Source of the DNA: JAHCHG01 sp965214585
GTDB taxonomy: Bacteria; Acidobacteriota; Blastocatellia; Pyrinomonadales; Pyrinomonadaceae
Length of the DNA: 64,000 nt
Assembly (NCBI GenBank): GCA_965214585.1
Contig: OZ243957.1
Span: 2,418,001-2,482,000 of the forward strand
Direction of reading: 5' to 3'
This document shows positions 1-8,171 of the stretch, in pieces. Both the position numbers and the translations under genes were made by a program. Position 1 is the stretch's first letter; the number at the start of each line of letters is the position of its first letter. The notes beneath the pieces were generated by a model that saw only the letters and a program-made list of their open reading frames with translations, did not search any database and was not told the origin of the DNA.

Positions 1-1108
1 GCGACGCGCCGCTTTTTACGTCCAAGCCGTAAGTTTCGCCCGTCGCTTTTGTAAACTGAAACATTCCGAGTGGTCCCGTCGGACTTTGCAGACAGACGCA
101 GTGTTCGGATTCGATCATCGCCAGATAAAGCCCGATTTGCGGATCAACGCCCTGCTGATTAAATGCGCGAATGATAAACGGCGCATTGTCGGCGGCACGC
201 TTATAAGTCGCTTCGAGATTGTCGCCGAATCCGCAGCCGCCTGTTCTGCTTCGGGCGTTCGCCCGGCTCGCGTAGCCGTCAACAAAACTTTTGATTCTCG
301 CCACCGCCGCAGTTGGAATATTTTCGCTGCTGCGGTTGCCGATCACACGCGCCACCTTTTTCGCCTTTGCCTCGATATACGCCATTTTTTCATCATTCGA
401 CATCTGCTGATATTTCTTGCCCGAAGGCAGATTCGGCGCGTTCGTCATCTGGTCGGCAATTGGCGAATCGGTCAGATTTGTGTTGCCGGACGCGGAATCA
501 TCTGCGGAATCTGTCGGCTTTATTTTCGGAACGGGCGTTTTATCGGGCTTTGATTCTTCATCATCTTTAAAAGCATCATCGGTTTGAGAACTGTCGAATT
601 CATCATCGTTATTGTTTTGCGCGTATTCGGTCTGCCCGCTTCCGCCGAAAACCGTTACGCCGATAACAACCGCCGAAACGCTTATCACAAAAAACGCAAA
701 AACCGATAAAACGATTGGAATCAAATAAGGCGATTTAAGCGGTGAATTTGCCGCCGAAGCTGTCTGCGTTTTATTGTTCTCAGCCGGCTGAGATTGTTCC
801 GCCTGCTTTTCGCGTATGTGAACTTGCAAATTCGTCTGATTGCCGATTTTTATCGTATCGCCGTTTTTCAAAATAGTTCCGCCGGGCGGAACTTCCTCGC
901 CGCCGACAAAAGTTTTGTTGGTCGAATTTTCATCAACGATCCAGACATTATCGCCGTCCCTGTAAACAGTCGAATTCAGCCGCGAAAGTCCGCCGTCATC
1001 AAGGCGAACATCAGCATCGCCGCCGCGTCCGATTGAAGTTTTTTCATTCTCCAGACGAATTTCCTCAGAGTCTTCGGAAGTCGGATATGTCAGATAAATT
1101 TCGAGCAT
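1..1108 (-). CDS. FHA-domain membrane protein with transglycosylase-like domain (3' partial)
   Basis: Read directly from the minus strand: ATG at 1106-1108, open to the window edge (369 codons, C-terminus missing). An FHA fold lies at about residues 20-95 (SIGRGG, then LSRLNS and DENSTNKTF), a phosphothreonine-binding module. A Pro/Gln/Glu linker is followed by one hydrophobic segment at about 127-155 and an acidic Asp/Ser linker. The C-terminal part carries LAMIESEH and GPLGMFQFT, which resemble the catalytic-Glu and following motifs of lytic transglycosylases (SLT). The predicted topology is cytoplasmic FHA and periplasmic muramidase-like domain. It has the same architecture as the gene at 1535-3112, so the two are probably paralogues in one transcription unit, separated by a miniature element. 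Peptidoglycan cleavage is inferred, not shown. Confidence 0.75.
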   Translation of the reverse strand, partial: MLEIYLTYPTSEDSEEIRLENEKTSIGRGGDADVRLDDGGLSRLNSTVYRDGDNVWIVDENSTNKTFVGGEEVPPGGTILKNGDTIKIGNQTNLQVHIREKQAEQSQPAENNKTQTASAANSPLKSPYLIPIVLSVFAFFVISVSAVVIGVTVFGGSGQTEYAQNNNDDEFDSSQTDDAFKDDEESKPDKTPVPKIKPTDSADDSASGNTNLTDSPIADQMTNAPNLPSGKKYQQMSNDEKMAYIEAKAKKVARVIGNRSSENIPTAAVARIKSFVDGYASRANARSRTGGCGFGDNLEATYKRAADNAPFIIRAFNQQGVDPQIGLYLAMIESEHCVCLQSPTGPLGMFQFTKATGETYGLDVKSGAS

Positions 1109-1162
1109 AATAGCTTCAATGCAAAGTTGAAAAAGCAGAATCGAAGAAAAACTGTTTTTACT

Positions 1163-1346
1163 AAGAAGCTGTTTGGAAACTCAGAAAAACGTAACGCCGG
1201 CATCTTGCCGGCTGTCTTGGTGGCTTCCAGCCGCCAAGTTGAGCGTTATTTGCTCAAACATTCAGAAAAACCAGATAAATTTGGCGGCAAGATGCCACCA
1301 AGACTGCCGGCTGGAAGCCTGCGATACAATTACCAAACAGCTTCTT
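1163..1346 (+). repeat. Miniature inverted-repeat element, family A copy 1
   Basis: About 184 bp with terminal inverted repeats AAGAAGCTGTTTGG and CCAAACAGCTTCTT. The interior carries GTAACGCCGG, GGCTTCCAGCCGCCAA and a reverse partner TTGGCGGC, so it can fold on itself. Near-identical copies lie at 12324-12507 (same orientation) and 41433-41614 (reversed). It is flanked by TA on both sides here, as expected for a TA-targeting (IS630/mariner-type) transposase acting in trans; no transposase is present. Short ORFs inside it are artefacts. Confidence 0.85.
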
Positions 1347-1357
1347 ACAAAATAATT

Positions 1358-1436
1358 GATAGTTGAAAATTGAGAATTGTCTGTTGATTATCTGCATAAT
1401 TCTCATTTCGCAATTCTTAATTTTCAATTATCTTGT
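1358..1436. repeat. AT-rich imperfect hairpin made of GAGAATT-like units
   Basis: TTGAAAATTGAGAATTG on the left pairs imperfectly with CAATTCTTAATTTTCAA on the right. It belongs to the same class as the hairpins at 7975-8075 and 50657-50746. With the family A element it fills the 426-bp gap between the two FHA genes; the remainder (about 1437-1534) shows nothing recognisable. Confidence 0.6.
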
Positions 1437-1534
1437 CGGGTTTCATCTTCAAATTATTGTCCCTGATTGTCGTTTAATTACCTGATTAATAAACGACAAA
1501 TTAATCGTTTGTTCTATATTTAAGATAAAACCGT

Positions 1535-3112
1535 TTAACGAATCAAATTGCGGTAAAGTTCCGAAATCGGGCGGTCATTTTTCAGTCCGAATTTTTGCGG
1601 ATTTTCCGCGACCAAGGCGGCGGCGAAAAAGCGCACCAGATTTTCGCGCTCACGCGGAGTTTTTACCGCGTTCCATACGTCCGAACGGTCTGCCGGAATG
1701 GTGTTTTTCCAAGCGTATGCGCCTTGCAGAGATTTGCCGAAAGCCGCCACGCTGTAAATCGCCTCGCCGTCGAAAACTTTCAAGGTCAAATCCTTCATAT
1801 ACAGCGAAGACGCTTTTGCCGCACAATTTTGCGCCGGATTGCTCAAATTTTCCTCGCCGCAAAGTCCGTTGTAAGCGTTTGCCGTTGTAAAATCTTCGGT
1901 CATCTGCCACAGCCCTTCGCCCGCTTCCGGTTTGTCGAGCTTAAACTGACTGCGGCTCATCGCCAAAATATAACCAAGCGGCGGATCGAGATTCTGCTCC
2001 TGAACAAAAGCGACGTTGATCGTATCTCTGTATTGCTGCGCCCTTGCAAAATAGCCTTCGGACACGAATTCGGAAGTTTTTTTGCCGATTTCCTGCAAAA
2101 ACTGTTTGTCGAATTTGTATTGAAAATTTCCCGAAAACTGCTTGACGACGTTTTCCGTCATTTTCTGAGTTTCAATCAGCGAAATTTCCGCGCCTTTTGA
2201 AGATTTCGGAGTCGAAGCCGGATTTTTCGGATCATCGTTTTCGGCAATTTCAATTTCGTCTTCTTTCGGTGCTGAGGTTTCAATCGTTTGAAACGCAAGC
2301 GGCACGTCTATATTTTGTTTGATCTGATTTCCTTCGTCGTCAAATAGTATTACCGAAAGCGAATGTTCAAAACCGTCGGCGTAATCCGCCATCTGTCCCG
2401 GATCGAGTTTGGCGGAAAAAGGTCTGTCCGATGCGTCGGCAAACTCTTTGCCGTCAATTAAAAATACGGCGCGGGCGACGCATCCATCATCTTGGGTGTC
2501 CATTTCGATCTCGGTTTCTTCGTTGATCGTATCGCCGATTTCGGGCTTTAAGATTTCCGCCTGTGCCTGACAATTTCCGCTTGCCGAAGACGAAGACGAG
2601 TTATATTGCGTAAAGACGACGGCGGCAACTATAAAAACCAATGCCAAGCCGCACAATGCGCCGGCGATTCCGAGAAAAAGCGGCAAATTCGATTTTTTTG
2701 AAACTTCTTCGGCGGCAGCCGCTTCTTCGCTCGATTCGTCGGCAGCTTCTTCCGCCTCCGTTTCGTCGGAAACTGTATCAACAGGCGCAGAATCGGCGGC
2801 AGTTTCCCCGTTTTCAGCTTTCTCATCCTTAAACGTAAATTCGATTTCAACCGAATTGCCGAGAACGATTTTGTCGCCTTCCTTTAACGGCATTTCCGTT
2901 TTCAGAGTAGTTCCGTTTACTTTTGTGCCGTTGCTGCTGCCGAGTTCGATCAGCCAGTAATCGCCGCCGTGCGCGTCAATTTCGGCGTGGTAGCGTGAGA
3001 TGTTGGAGTTGTCCGTAAAGGCGATATTATTATCGGAAGCGCGTCCGATGGTCGTTACGCCTTCGTATATTTCGGTTTGCTTACCGTCGAATTTCAGTTT
3101 TGCAGCAGACAT
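1535..3112 (-). CDS. FHA-domain membrane protein with transglycosylase-like C-terminus
   Basis: 525 aa. An N-terminal FHA domain lies at about 18-95 (TTIGRASDNNI, ISRYHAEI, LGSSNGTKVNG), a canonical phosphothreonine reader. An Ala/Glu-rich acidic linker (about 95-140) is followed by one transmembrane helix (about 143-170). The exported part has a bacterial-Ig-like stretch (about 185-280) and a C-terminal SLT-like domain (about 385-500: LAMSRSQF, GLWQMTED, then AVAAFG-type helix SVAAFGKS). In canonical SLT enzymes a Glu occupies the first motif; here the position reads Ser/Arg, so activity is uncertain. It probably couples a Ser/Thr kinase signal inside to cell-wall work outside. The kinase is not in this window. 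The start is fixed by the FHA beginning. Confidence 0.8.
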   Translation of the reverse strand: MSAAKLKFDGKQTEIYEGVTTIGRASDNNIAFTDNSNISRYHAEIDAHGGDYWLIELGSSNGTKVNGTTLKTEMPLKEGDKIVLGNSVEIEFTFKDEKAENGETAADSAPVDTVSDETEAEEAADESSEEAAAAEEVSKKSNLPLFLGIAGALCGLALVFIVAAVVFTQYNSSSSSASGNCQAQAEILKPEIGDTINEETEIEMDTQDDGCVARAVFLIDGKEFADASDRPFSAKLDPGQMADYADGFEHSLSVILFDDEGNQIKQNIDVPLAFQTIETSAPKEDEIEIAENDDPKNPASTPKSSKGAEISLIETQKMTENVVKQFSGNFQYKFDKQFLQEIGKKTSEFVSEGYFARAQQYRDTINVAFVQEQNLDPPLGYILAMSRSQFKLDKPEAGEGLWQMTEDFTTANAYNGLCGEENLSNPAQNCAAKASSLYMKDLTLKVFDGEAIYSVAAFGKSLQGAYAWKNTIPADRSDVWNAVKTPRERENLVRFFAAALVAENPQKFGLKNDRPISELYRNLIR

Positions 3113-3193
3113 AACGAATGCGAATCAGCGAATACGGTTTGCAAATTTAATTTGCGTTGCAGCTTGCCGATTCGCTTCTTTCGGGCGTTTCGG

Positions 3194-3808
3194 TTATTCG
3201 TGAAAAAACAAAAAGTAAATGCCGATGACGAAAGCGGTGGCAAAAATCAGCATCAGGAAAATTCCGCCGAAGGCAAAAAACATTTTGGGTTTTTCAACGT
3301 CTTTCTTCTGTTCGGCGGCTGCTTGAACCGGCAAAGGCGATTTTAAGGCACTCGCTTCAAATTCATCGGAAACATCCGGTTGCGGCGGCGCGTCGTCGGA
3401 AAACTCGCTTTTTTCGGAAATTACGGGTTGGGCGGCGGGCAGATCGGGATTTGTAGTTTTTTTGTCCGCTTTCCTAATCGTTTTTCCTTCCGAAGATTTA
3501 AATACCGGCTCAGGCATTTTCCAACCGTCAGTTTCTACCTGTTCTTTCGGCGTTTCTGTAATTTCATTTTCCGCGGCATCAATCGTCCAATCATCACTTT
3601 CAGATTCGTTTGACGATTCTCCGGGTTCGATCTCCAGAAAGTTTTCGTCATCAAATATATCGGGCGGAGCGTAAAGCGTCGCCGCCGGAATTTCCGCGTC
3701 GTCCGCTTTTAGTTTCTGCTTCAAATGAAAATCCGGGTCGGACATCGCCCAATCTTCAACAGGTTTTCCCGAATTGTCATATTCGTCATTCATTTTAATT
3801 TTCCGCAA
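3194..3808 (-). CDS. Acidic single-TM protein of unknown function
   Basis: 204 aa, not recognised. The first 170 residues are strongly acidic and low-complexity (many Glu/Asp/Ser/Pro), predicted disordered and cytoplasmic. The last 30 residues form one hydrophobic helix (FAFGGIFLMLIFATAFVIG) ending in FFHE, so it is a tail-anchored membrane protein. It lies 81 bp upstream of the FHA gene and 35 bp after the cystathionine beta-synthase, all on the same strand, so it is likely cotranscribed with the FHA proteins. Its Thr-rich disordered region would suit phosphorylation and FHA docking, but that is conjecture. Confidence 0.65.
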   Translation of the reverse strand: MRKIKMNDEYDNSGKPVEDWAMSDPDFHLKQKLKADDAEIPAATLYAPPDIFDDENFLEIEPGESSNESESDDWTIDAAENEITETPKEQVETDGWKMPEPVFKSSEGKTIRKADKKTTNPDLPAAQPVISEKSEFSDDAPPQPDVSDEFEASALKSPLPVQAAAEQKKDVEKPKMFFAFGGIFLMLIFATAFVIGIYFLFFHE

Positions 3809-3843
3809 TCAAATTTCCAAAATGATTTCTGCCGCCGATAATT

Positions 3844-5205
3844 TTACAAATCCAAAACGTCCGTTCTGGTAATAATTCCCGTAATCCGCTTAAAATCTTC
3901 GATCAAAACAGCCGGCGAACCGAGCAGAGCCTGTTTGATCTCGTTTAAACCGGAATCTTCATCCAAAACCGGAAAACTTTCGTCCATCACTTCGCTGACC
4001 TTTTCATCAAGCAAATCGCGCGATTCGAGCAGTCTTGTCAAAACGCGGCTTTCGCGCAGAGAGCCGATTGATTTATTATTTTCCAGAACCGGAATTTGTG
4101 TGACGCTGTTTTCGTTCATTTTTGCCAAAGCGTCGCGCAAAATCTCATTCGGCTCGGCGAAAATCACTTTTTCCGGCGAACCCGAATTTTTCGTTTCCGA
4201 GATCAAACCCGCCGTAATCTTCTGCGGTTCGAGCAGAAGTTTTTCCTTCATCCATTCGTCCGAGTAAAACTTTGTTAAATAATGTTCGCCCGTGTCGCAT
4301 ATTATCACGACCACAACGCCCGTTTCGTCCAGATTTTTCGCCACTTTCAAAGCGGCGGCGACATTCGTTCCCGTCGAACCGCCGGCGAAAATTCCTTCGA
4401 CGCGGGCTAACTGCCTTGCCATCTCGAACGATTCGCGGTCTGTGATATTGATGATCGTATCAATCACCTTCATATTCGCGTTCTCAACCGGATGCGATTG
4501 TCCAACGCCTTCAACTAAATACGGCGTGCCTTTCGGAACTTGTCCCGTTTCTTTATAAGTTTTGAAGATCGAACCGAACGGGTCTGCGCCGACAATTTGA
4601 ATTTCGGGATTCTTCTCTTTTAAGTAGCGTCCCGTTCCGCTGATCGTGCCGCCCGTTCCGATTCCCGAAACGAAATGCGTAATGCGCCCGTCCGTCGCTT
4701 CCCAAACTTCCGGTCCCGTCGTGCGATAATGCGCTTGGGGATTCGCCGGATGTGAATACTGATCGGGATAAAAAGAATTCGCGGTTTCCTTTGCAATCCG
4801 TTTCGCCGTTTCAACGTAATGATCGGGCGTTCCGAGTTCGGCGGCGGCGGGACAAACCACAATGTCCGCGCCTAAACCTTTCAGATAACGCAGTTTTTCC
4901 ATCGAAACCTTTTCCGTCAGCGAAAAGATACATTTGTAACCTTTAACGGCGGCGGCAAGTGCCAGACCGATTCCCGTGTTTCCCGAAGTCGCTTCGATGA
5001 TCGTTCCGCCCGGCTTTAATTTGCCTTCTTTTTCGGCGGCTTCGATCATCGAAATCCCGATGCGGTCTTTGACCGAATAACCCGGATTAAGACTTTCCAT
5101 CTTCGCCAAAACCGTCGCTTTGATATTTTGCTGTTCGGTCAGGTTGTTAATTTTAACCAGCGGCGTGTTGCCGATAAGTTCGATAATGTTGTTATAAAAA
5201 TTCAT
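3844..5205 (-). CDS. cbs: Cystathionine beta-synthase (PLP domain plus CBS pair)
   Basis: 453 aa. The fold-type II PLP domain has the Schiff-base lysine K46 in NPGYSVKDR, the SGNTG loop binding the substrate carboxylate (74-78) and the GIGTGGT phosphate loop at about 185. EGVGQ and the SGEHYLTKFY-like block are typical of CBS/cysteine-synthase enzymes. The C-terminal about 115 residues (from about 335) form two CBS motifs with conserved TDVLDL at the end. This architecture matches bacterial cystathionine beta-synthase, which condenses homocysteine with serine in transsulfuration. An O-acetylserine sulfhydrylase activity cannot be excluded by sequence. It is the first gene of the minus-strand group. 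Confidence 0.9.
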   Translation of the reverse strand: MNFYNNIIELIGNTPLVKINNLTEQQNIKATVLAKMESLNPGYSVKDRIGISMIEAAEKEGKLKPGGTIIEATSGNTGIGLALAAAVKGYKCIFSLTEKVSMEKLRYLKGLGADIVVCPAAAELGTPDHYVETAKRIAKETANSFYPDQYSHPANPQAHYRTTGPEVWEATDGRITHFVSGIGTGGTISGTGRYLKEKNPEIQIVGADPFGSIFKTYKETGQVPKGTPYLVEGVGQSHPVENANMKVIDTIINITDRESFEMARQLARVEGIFAGGSTGTNVAAALKVAKNLDETGVVVVIICDTGEHYLTKFYSDEWMKEKLLLEPQKITAGLISETKNSGSPEKVIFAEPNEILRDALAKMNENSVTQIPVLENNKSIGSLRESRVLTRLLESRDLLDEKVSEVMDESFPVLDEDSGLNEIKQALLGSPAVLIEDFKRITGIITRTDVLDL

Positions 5206-5285
5206 TTGTTCTCCAGAGATTTTTTGATAAGTTAATTTGATTTTAACGTGAGTTGGGCGAAATCGTAAACGGTAAATTGAAATTC

Positions 5286-5392
5286 TTGTCAGTAGCGTAG
5301 AGCGTAAGTCGGCGCGTTCTTGTCAGTAGCGTCGGCGTGAGCCGATGCGTTTTTTAGCAACGGGCGCATCGGCTCACGCCGACGCTACTGAC
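5286..5392. repeat. Inverted repeat family B (GTCAGTAGCGTCGGCG), copy 1
   Basis: Perfect 28-bp arms at 5322-5349 and 5365-5392 (GTCAGTAGCGTCGGCGTGAG...) with a 15-nt loop, preceded by a degenerate half copy at 5286-5317. The second copy is at 23423-23499. The right arm supplies the last codons and TAG stop of the phosphodiesterase gene. Confidence 0.85.
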
Positions 5393-6176
5393 TTTTTGCT
5401 CTCTTTAACAAAAGCCGCGCCGGATGATTTGTGATAATCGCGTTTATTCCGAAATCCTGAGCGCGTTTTACCCAAAGCGGATTGTCCGCCGTCCAGATCG
5501 TCGTCGGCAAGCCGCGATTTCGCGCTTTTTCGACCAGACTTTTTGTCGCCAGCGAATAATGAATCGAGATTTCATCGGCTCGAAATTTCTCTGCTTCGTC
5601 TAAAATATGTCTTCTTTTGCGTAAAACGCTCATTATTTTCGGAGAAAAAAGCGTCGCCGTGCGAATTTCGGGCAGAATTTCTTTAGCTCGCGTGAGAGTT
5701 TGCAGATAAAAACTTTTCAAGACGATTTGCGGCAGAAGATTTGTTTGTTTGATAACTTCGCAAACGGCTCGAACGAGTTTTTCGGCGGTTTTCGTTTCGC
5801 ATTTCAGTTCGACATACAATAAGCCTTTGTAACTTTTCAAAAAATCAAACAATTCTTCCAAAGTCGGAATAATTTCATTTGAAAAATTATCGTTTGCAAA
5901 TCTCGTATTCGCCGAATTAAACCAACTGCCGACATCGAGTTTTTGCAATTCTTCAACAGTTAAATCGGCGACAAAATTTTCCGTTCCGCTTAAACGACTC
6001 AGATTTTCATCGTGAACGACAACCGGAACGCCGTCTTTTGCAAGCTGCACATCAAATTCGATTCCTTCCGCGCCGTCGTCCAACGCTTTTTCAAACGCCG
6101 CTAAAGTATTTTCCGGCGCAACGGCGGACGCGCCGCGATGCGCGATTATCAGAGGCTTTTTGCCGAAAGATTTCAT
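5385..6176 (-). CDS. Glycerophosphodiester phosphodiesterase family protein
   Basis: 263 aa, a TIM-barrel GDPD. AHRGAS at 12-17 and PENTLAAF carry the catalytic His/Arg and metal Glu; EFDVQLAKDGVPVVVHD supplies the second His and acidic ligands; YVELK and TNHP occur further on. There is no signal peptide, so it resembles the cytoplasmic UgpQ type, which hydrolyses glycerophosphodiesters to glycerol-3-phosphate and an alcohol. The final residues KSQ and the stop codon are encoded inside the family B inverted repeat. The original C-terminus may therefore have been altered by the repeat, although the barrel looks complete. Confidence 0.9.
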   Translation of the reverse strand: MKSFGKKPLIIAHRGASAVAPENTLAAFEKALDDGAEGIEFDVQLAKDGVPVVVHDENLSRLSGTENFVADLTVEELQKLDVGSWFNSANTRFANDNFSNEIIPTLEELFDFLKSYKGLLYVELKCETKTAEKLVRAVCEVIKQTNLLPQIVLKSFYLQTLTRAKEILPEIRTATLFSPKIMSVLRKRRHILDEAEKFRADEISIHYSLATKSLVEKARNRGLPTTIWTADNPLWVKRAQDFGINAIITNHPARLLLKRAKSQ

Positions 6177-6254
6177 AAACTGCTCTAATTAGGCATTAGG
6201 CATTGATAATTATGTCACGATAAAAACATCTAAAATATGCTGATTGTGAACCTT

Positions 6255-6350
6255 ATATCAATTCTTAATTCGCTCTAGAATAACGGCTGGTTTTAACCTT
6301 AGAATTTAATTCCGAACGAAAACGGTTGAACGGCTGAAGCCGTTACTCTA
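6255..6350. repeat. Inverted repeat family C, degenerate copy
   Basis: A core palindrome AACGGCTGAAGCCGTT at 6329-6344 followed by ACTCTAAAC, with a decayed partner around 6280-6300 (TAACGGCTGGTTTTAAC). Compare the intact copies at 23281-23352 and 46736-46812. The methyltransferase TAG stop is part of the TAGAGTAACGGC end of the repeat. Confidence 0.6.
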
Positions 6351-6995
6351 AACTTTTTCAAGCAGAAAAATCTTTTTCGACCAGCCGATTGGTTCGTGAA
6401 AAGGAAATTCGTAATCGCCGACGAGGTTAAAGTATTTTTGAGAAATTTCTCTGACATTTTCAATCGGATGTGTCTTAAAATTATACAATATTTCCAGAAC
6501 CGTGCCGACAATCGAAGGTTTTACGGGAATCAAAACCAGCTTTTTGCCCGGTTTTACAACGCGGGCGAGTTCCTTTAAGCCTTCGTCCAGAGAAACGTAT
6601 TCCAAAACTCCGCACGTTAAAATCAAATCAAAAGTTTTGTCCGCAAAGGGAAGTTTCAGAATATTTCCCTGCACGGCGGCAATGTTTTCGCTGTCGGTTT
6701 TTTTATCTTTGACAAATTGTTCGCGGGAAACTTTCAGCGAATTTAGCGAAAGATCAATTGCAACTGTTTTTTTCGGAGAAAAACCGGCGGCATAAAAACC
6801 TTTTGTCACAATTCCCGTTCCGCTTCCGGCATCTAAGACGAGCGAATCGGAATCAATCTGCAAATCGAGCGATTTCAGATATTTCGCCACCGAATCACGA
6901 TAACCGTTGACTTTCATCATCAAATCGTGAACATCGGCGATCCGATCATAGAAGTTTTGAGTTTTGTTCTTTAAAGGTTCGGAGTTTTGCGGCAT
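6348..6995 (-). CDS. Class I SAM-dependent methyltransferase (UbiE/MenG-like)
   Basis: 215 aa from the ATG at 6993-6995 (MPQNSEP). A longer reading to 7130 is possible but adds an unconserved stretch and overlaps the divergent gene, so the shorter start is preferred. Motif I is VLDAGSGTGIVTKG, motif II is AVDLS-like (VAIDLSLNS), and motif IV follows as FDLILTCGVLEYV. These are typical of Rossmann-fold methyltransferases of the Methyltransf_11/25 type. The substrate is unknown. The 7130 start would also place the 5' end against the divergent promoter region of the DUF2259-like gene. Confidence 0.75.
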   Translation of the reverse strand: MPQNSEPLKNKTQNFYDRIADVHDLMMKVNGYRDSVAKYLKSLDLQIDSDSLVLDAGSGTGIVTKGFYAAGFSPKKTVAIDLSLNSLKVSREQFVKDKKTDSENIAAVQGNILKLPFADKTFDLILTCGVLEYVSLDEGLKELARVVKPGKKLVLIPVKPSIVGTVLEILYNFKTHPIENVREISQKYFNLVGDYEFPFHEPIGWSKKIFLLEKV

Positions 6996-7184
6996 TTCGT
7001 TAAAAAAATTCTCAAATGAAAATGAAATCTCGAATTTGATTTTACACAATTGTCTTCGATTTACAACGCTTACAAAAGAATTTGCGAAATTATTAAACTT
7101 CGGGCATTGTATTTTTGTTTTGAAAATCATTCAGCGGCAAAATTCTTTAAAAGTCGTCGTCTGAATAAACGGGGAAAATTAACT

Positions 7185-7919
7185 ATGAAAATTTACACAA
7201 TTCTATTCGTATTCTTTTTACTTATTTTGATTCCCGCAAGCGTTTTTGCAGGAGATTTTGCCGAACTCGAATTTATCGGCGTTTCGGAAAACGGGAAATA
7301 TACGGCGTTTGAGGAATACGGAGTTCAGGACGGTTCGGGCGATACATACTCGAACATATATTTTGTGGACGTTGAAAAAAATATATATGCCGCGTCGCCC
7401 GTTAAAATTATGGTCAGATTTGACAAGGGAAATGTGGAAACGACGCGGGCGAAGGCGAGAAAATCCGCCGCCGCTGATTTGAAAAAGTTCGGTATAATCG
7501 AAAGAAACACGGGCAGATTAGTTGCGGCGAGGTTGTTGACCGATTCAGCGTTTGAGTTTTCTCCTTATAAAGACGGCGGAAAAACGCAGACGATAGGTTT
7601 CAAAAACCGGGTTTATTCGATGGCTTTTGAAGGCGATTATGAAGTGATTCTCAATCCCGTAAAAGTAGAAGGCAAGCAGGATTATCTTGAAACTTCGGTG
7701 TATAAATTAGATTTGACGCTCAAAAATAATATAAAAAATACATTGAAGATTTTACAAAAAGACAAATCGCTGCCCGAAACGCGGGGACTTCCCGCTGCTT
7801 ATTCGGTTCAGCGGATTTATTTGTATGAGGACAAAATTATCGTTTTTATAAGCATTTTCACATCGGGTTTTGAAGGTCCCGATATGCGTTATATGGTTGT
7901 TACGGGCAGTTTGAACTAA
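7185..7919 (+). CDS. Predicted secreted protein, DUF2259-like
   Basis: 244 aa from ATG 7185, preceded by GGGGAAAA; this start gives a clean signal peptide (MKIYTILFVFFLLILIP...SVFAG). An upstream in-frame ATG at 7050 would bury the signal peptide and is rejected. The mature N-terminus, with ENGKYTAFEEYGVQDG and YSNIYFVDVEKN, resembles the DUF2259 family of secreted proteins as I remember it; function unknown. The TAA stop at 7917-7919 is also the first base triplet of a family D repeat. Confidence 0.65.
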   Translation: MKIYTILFVFFLLILIPASVFAGDFAELEFIGVSENGKYTAFEEYGVQDGSGDTYSNIYFVDVEKNIYAASPVKIMVRFDKGNVETTRAKARKSAAADLKKFGIIERNTGRLVAARLLTDSAFEFSPYKDGGKTQTIGFKNRVYSMAFEGDYEVILNPVKVEGKQDYLETSVYKLDLTLKNNIKNTLKILQKDKSLPETRGLPAAYSVQRIYLYEDKIIVFISIFTSGFEGPDMRYMVVTGSLN

Positions 7920-8133
7920 GCAGGTGAGTAAAAGTAATGAAGGATAATGATTTGAATCAAGACAACTCACAAAATAATGGAGAATTGAGAATGGAGAATT
8001 GAGAATTGAGAATGGAGAATTGATCTTTTGATTACTTATTAATTCTCCATTTTCAATTCTCAATTATTTTGTTGGGTTAAAGATCGAAATAAAAGTTACC
8101 GATAAAACTTAAAAACATTTTCTAACCTGCTTA
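7917..8133 (+). repeat. Inverted-repeat element family D, copy 1, enclosing a GAGAATT/GAGAATG hairpin
   Basis: Outer ends TAAGCAGGTGAGTAAAAG and ...TCTAACCTGCTTA are inverted. Inside, at about 7975-8075, heptanucleotide units (GAGAATT, GAGAATG) form one arm and ATTCTCC/TTCTCAATT the other. Relatives are at 39198-39390 and 56011-56141. It fills the gap between the convergent DUF2259-like and TlpA-like genes. Confidence 0.7.
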
Positions 8134-8171
8134 AAAGCGCGGTTTTGCTCTTGCAAATTTCAAGTTAATTT

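Noticed and set aside
1173..1366. Short ORFs starting METQKN inside the family A element (also 12333 and 41408)
   Set aside because: They are readings of an inverted-repeat element that recurs three times; no ribosome-binding site, and the frame is not constrained apart from the repeat.
7050..7184. Upstream start extending the DUF2259-like gene
   Set aside because: It would bury the signal peptide and overlaps the divergent methyltransferase leader.
7975..8075. CRISPR-like array of GAGAATT units
   Set aside because: Units are 7 bp, contiguous without spacers, and the arms are inverted; no cas genes are present.
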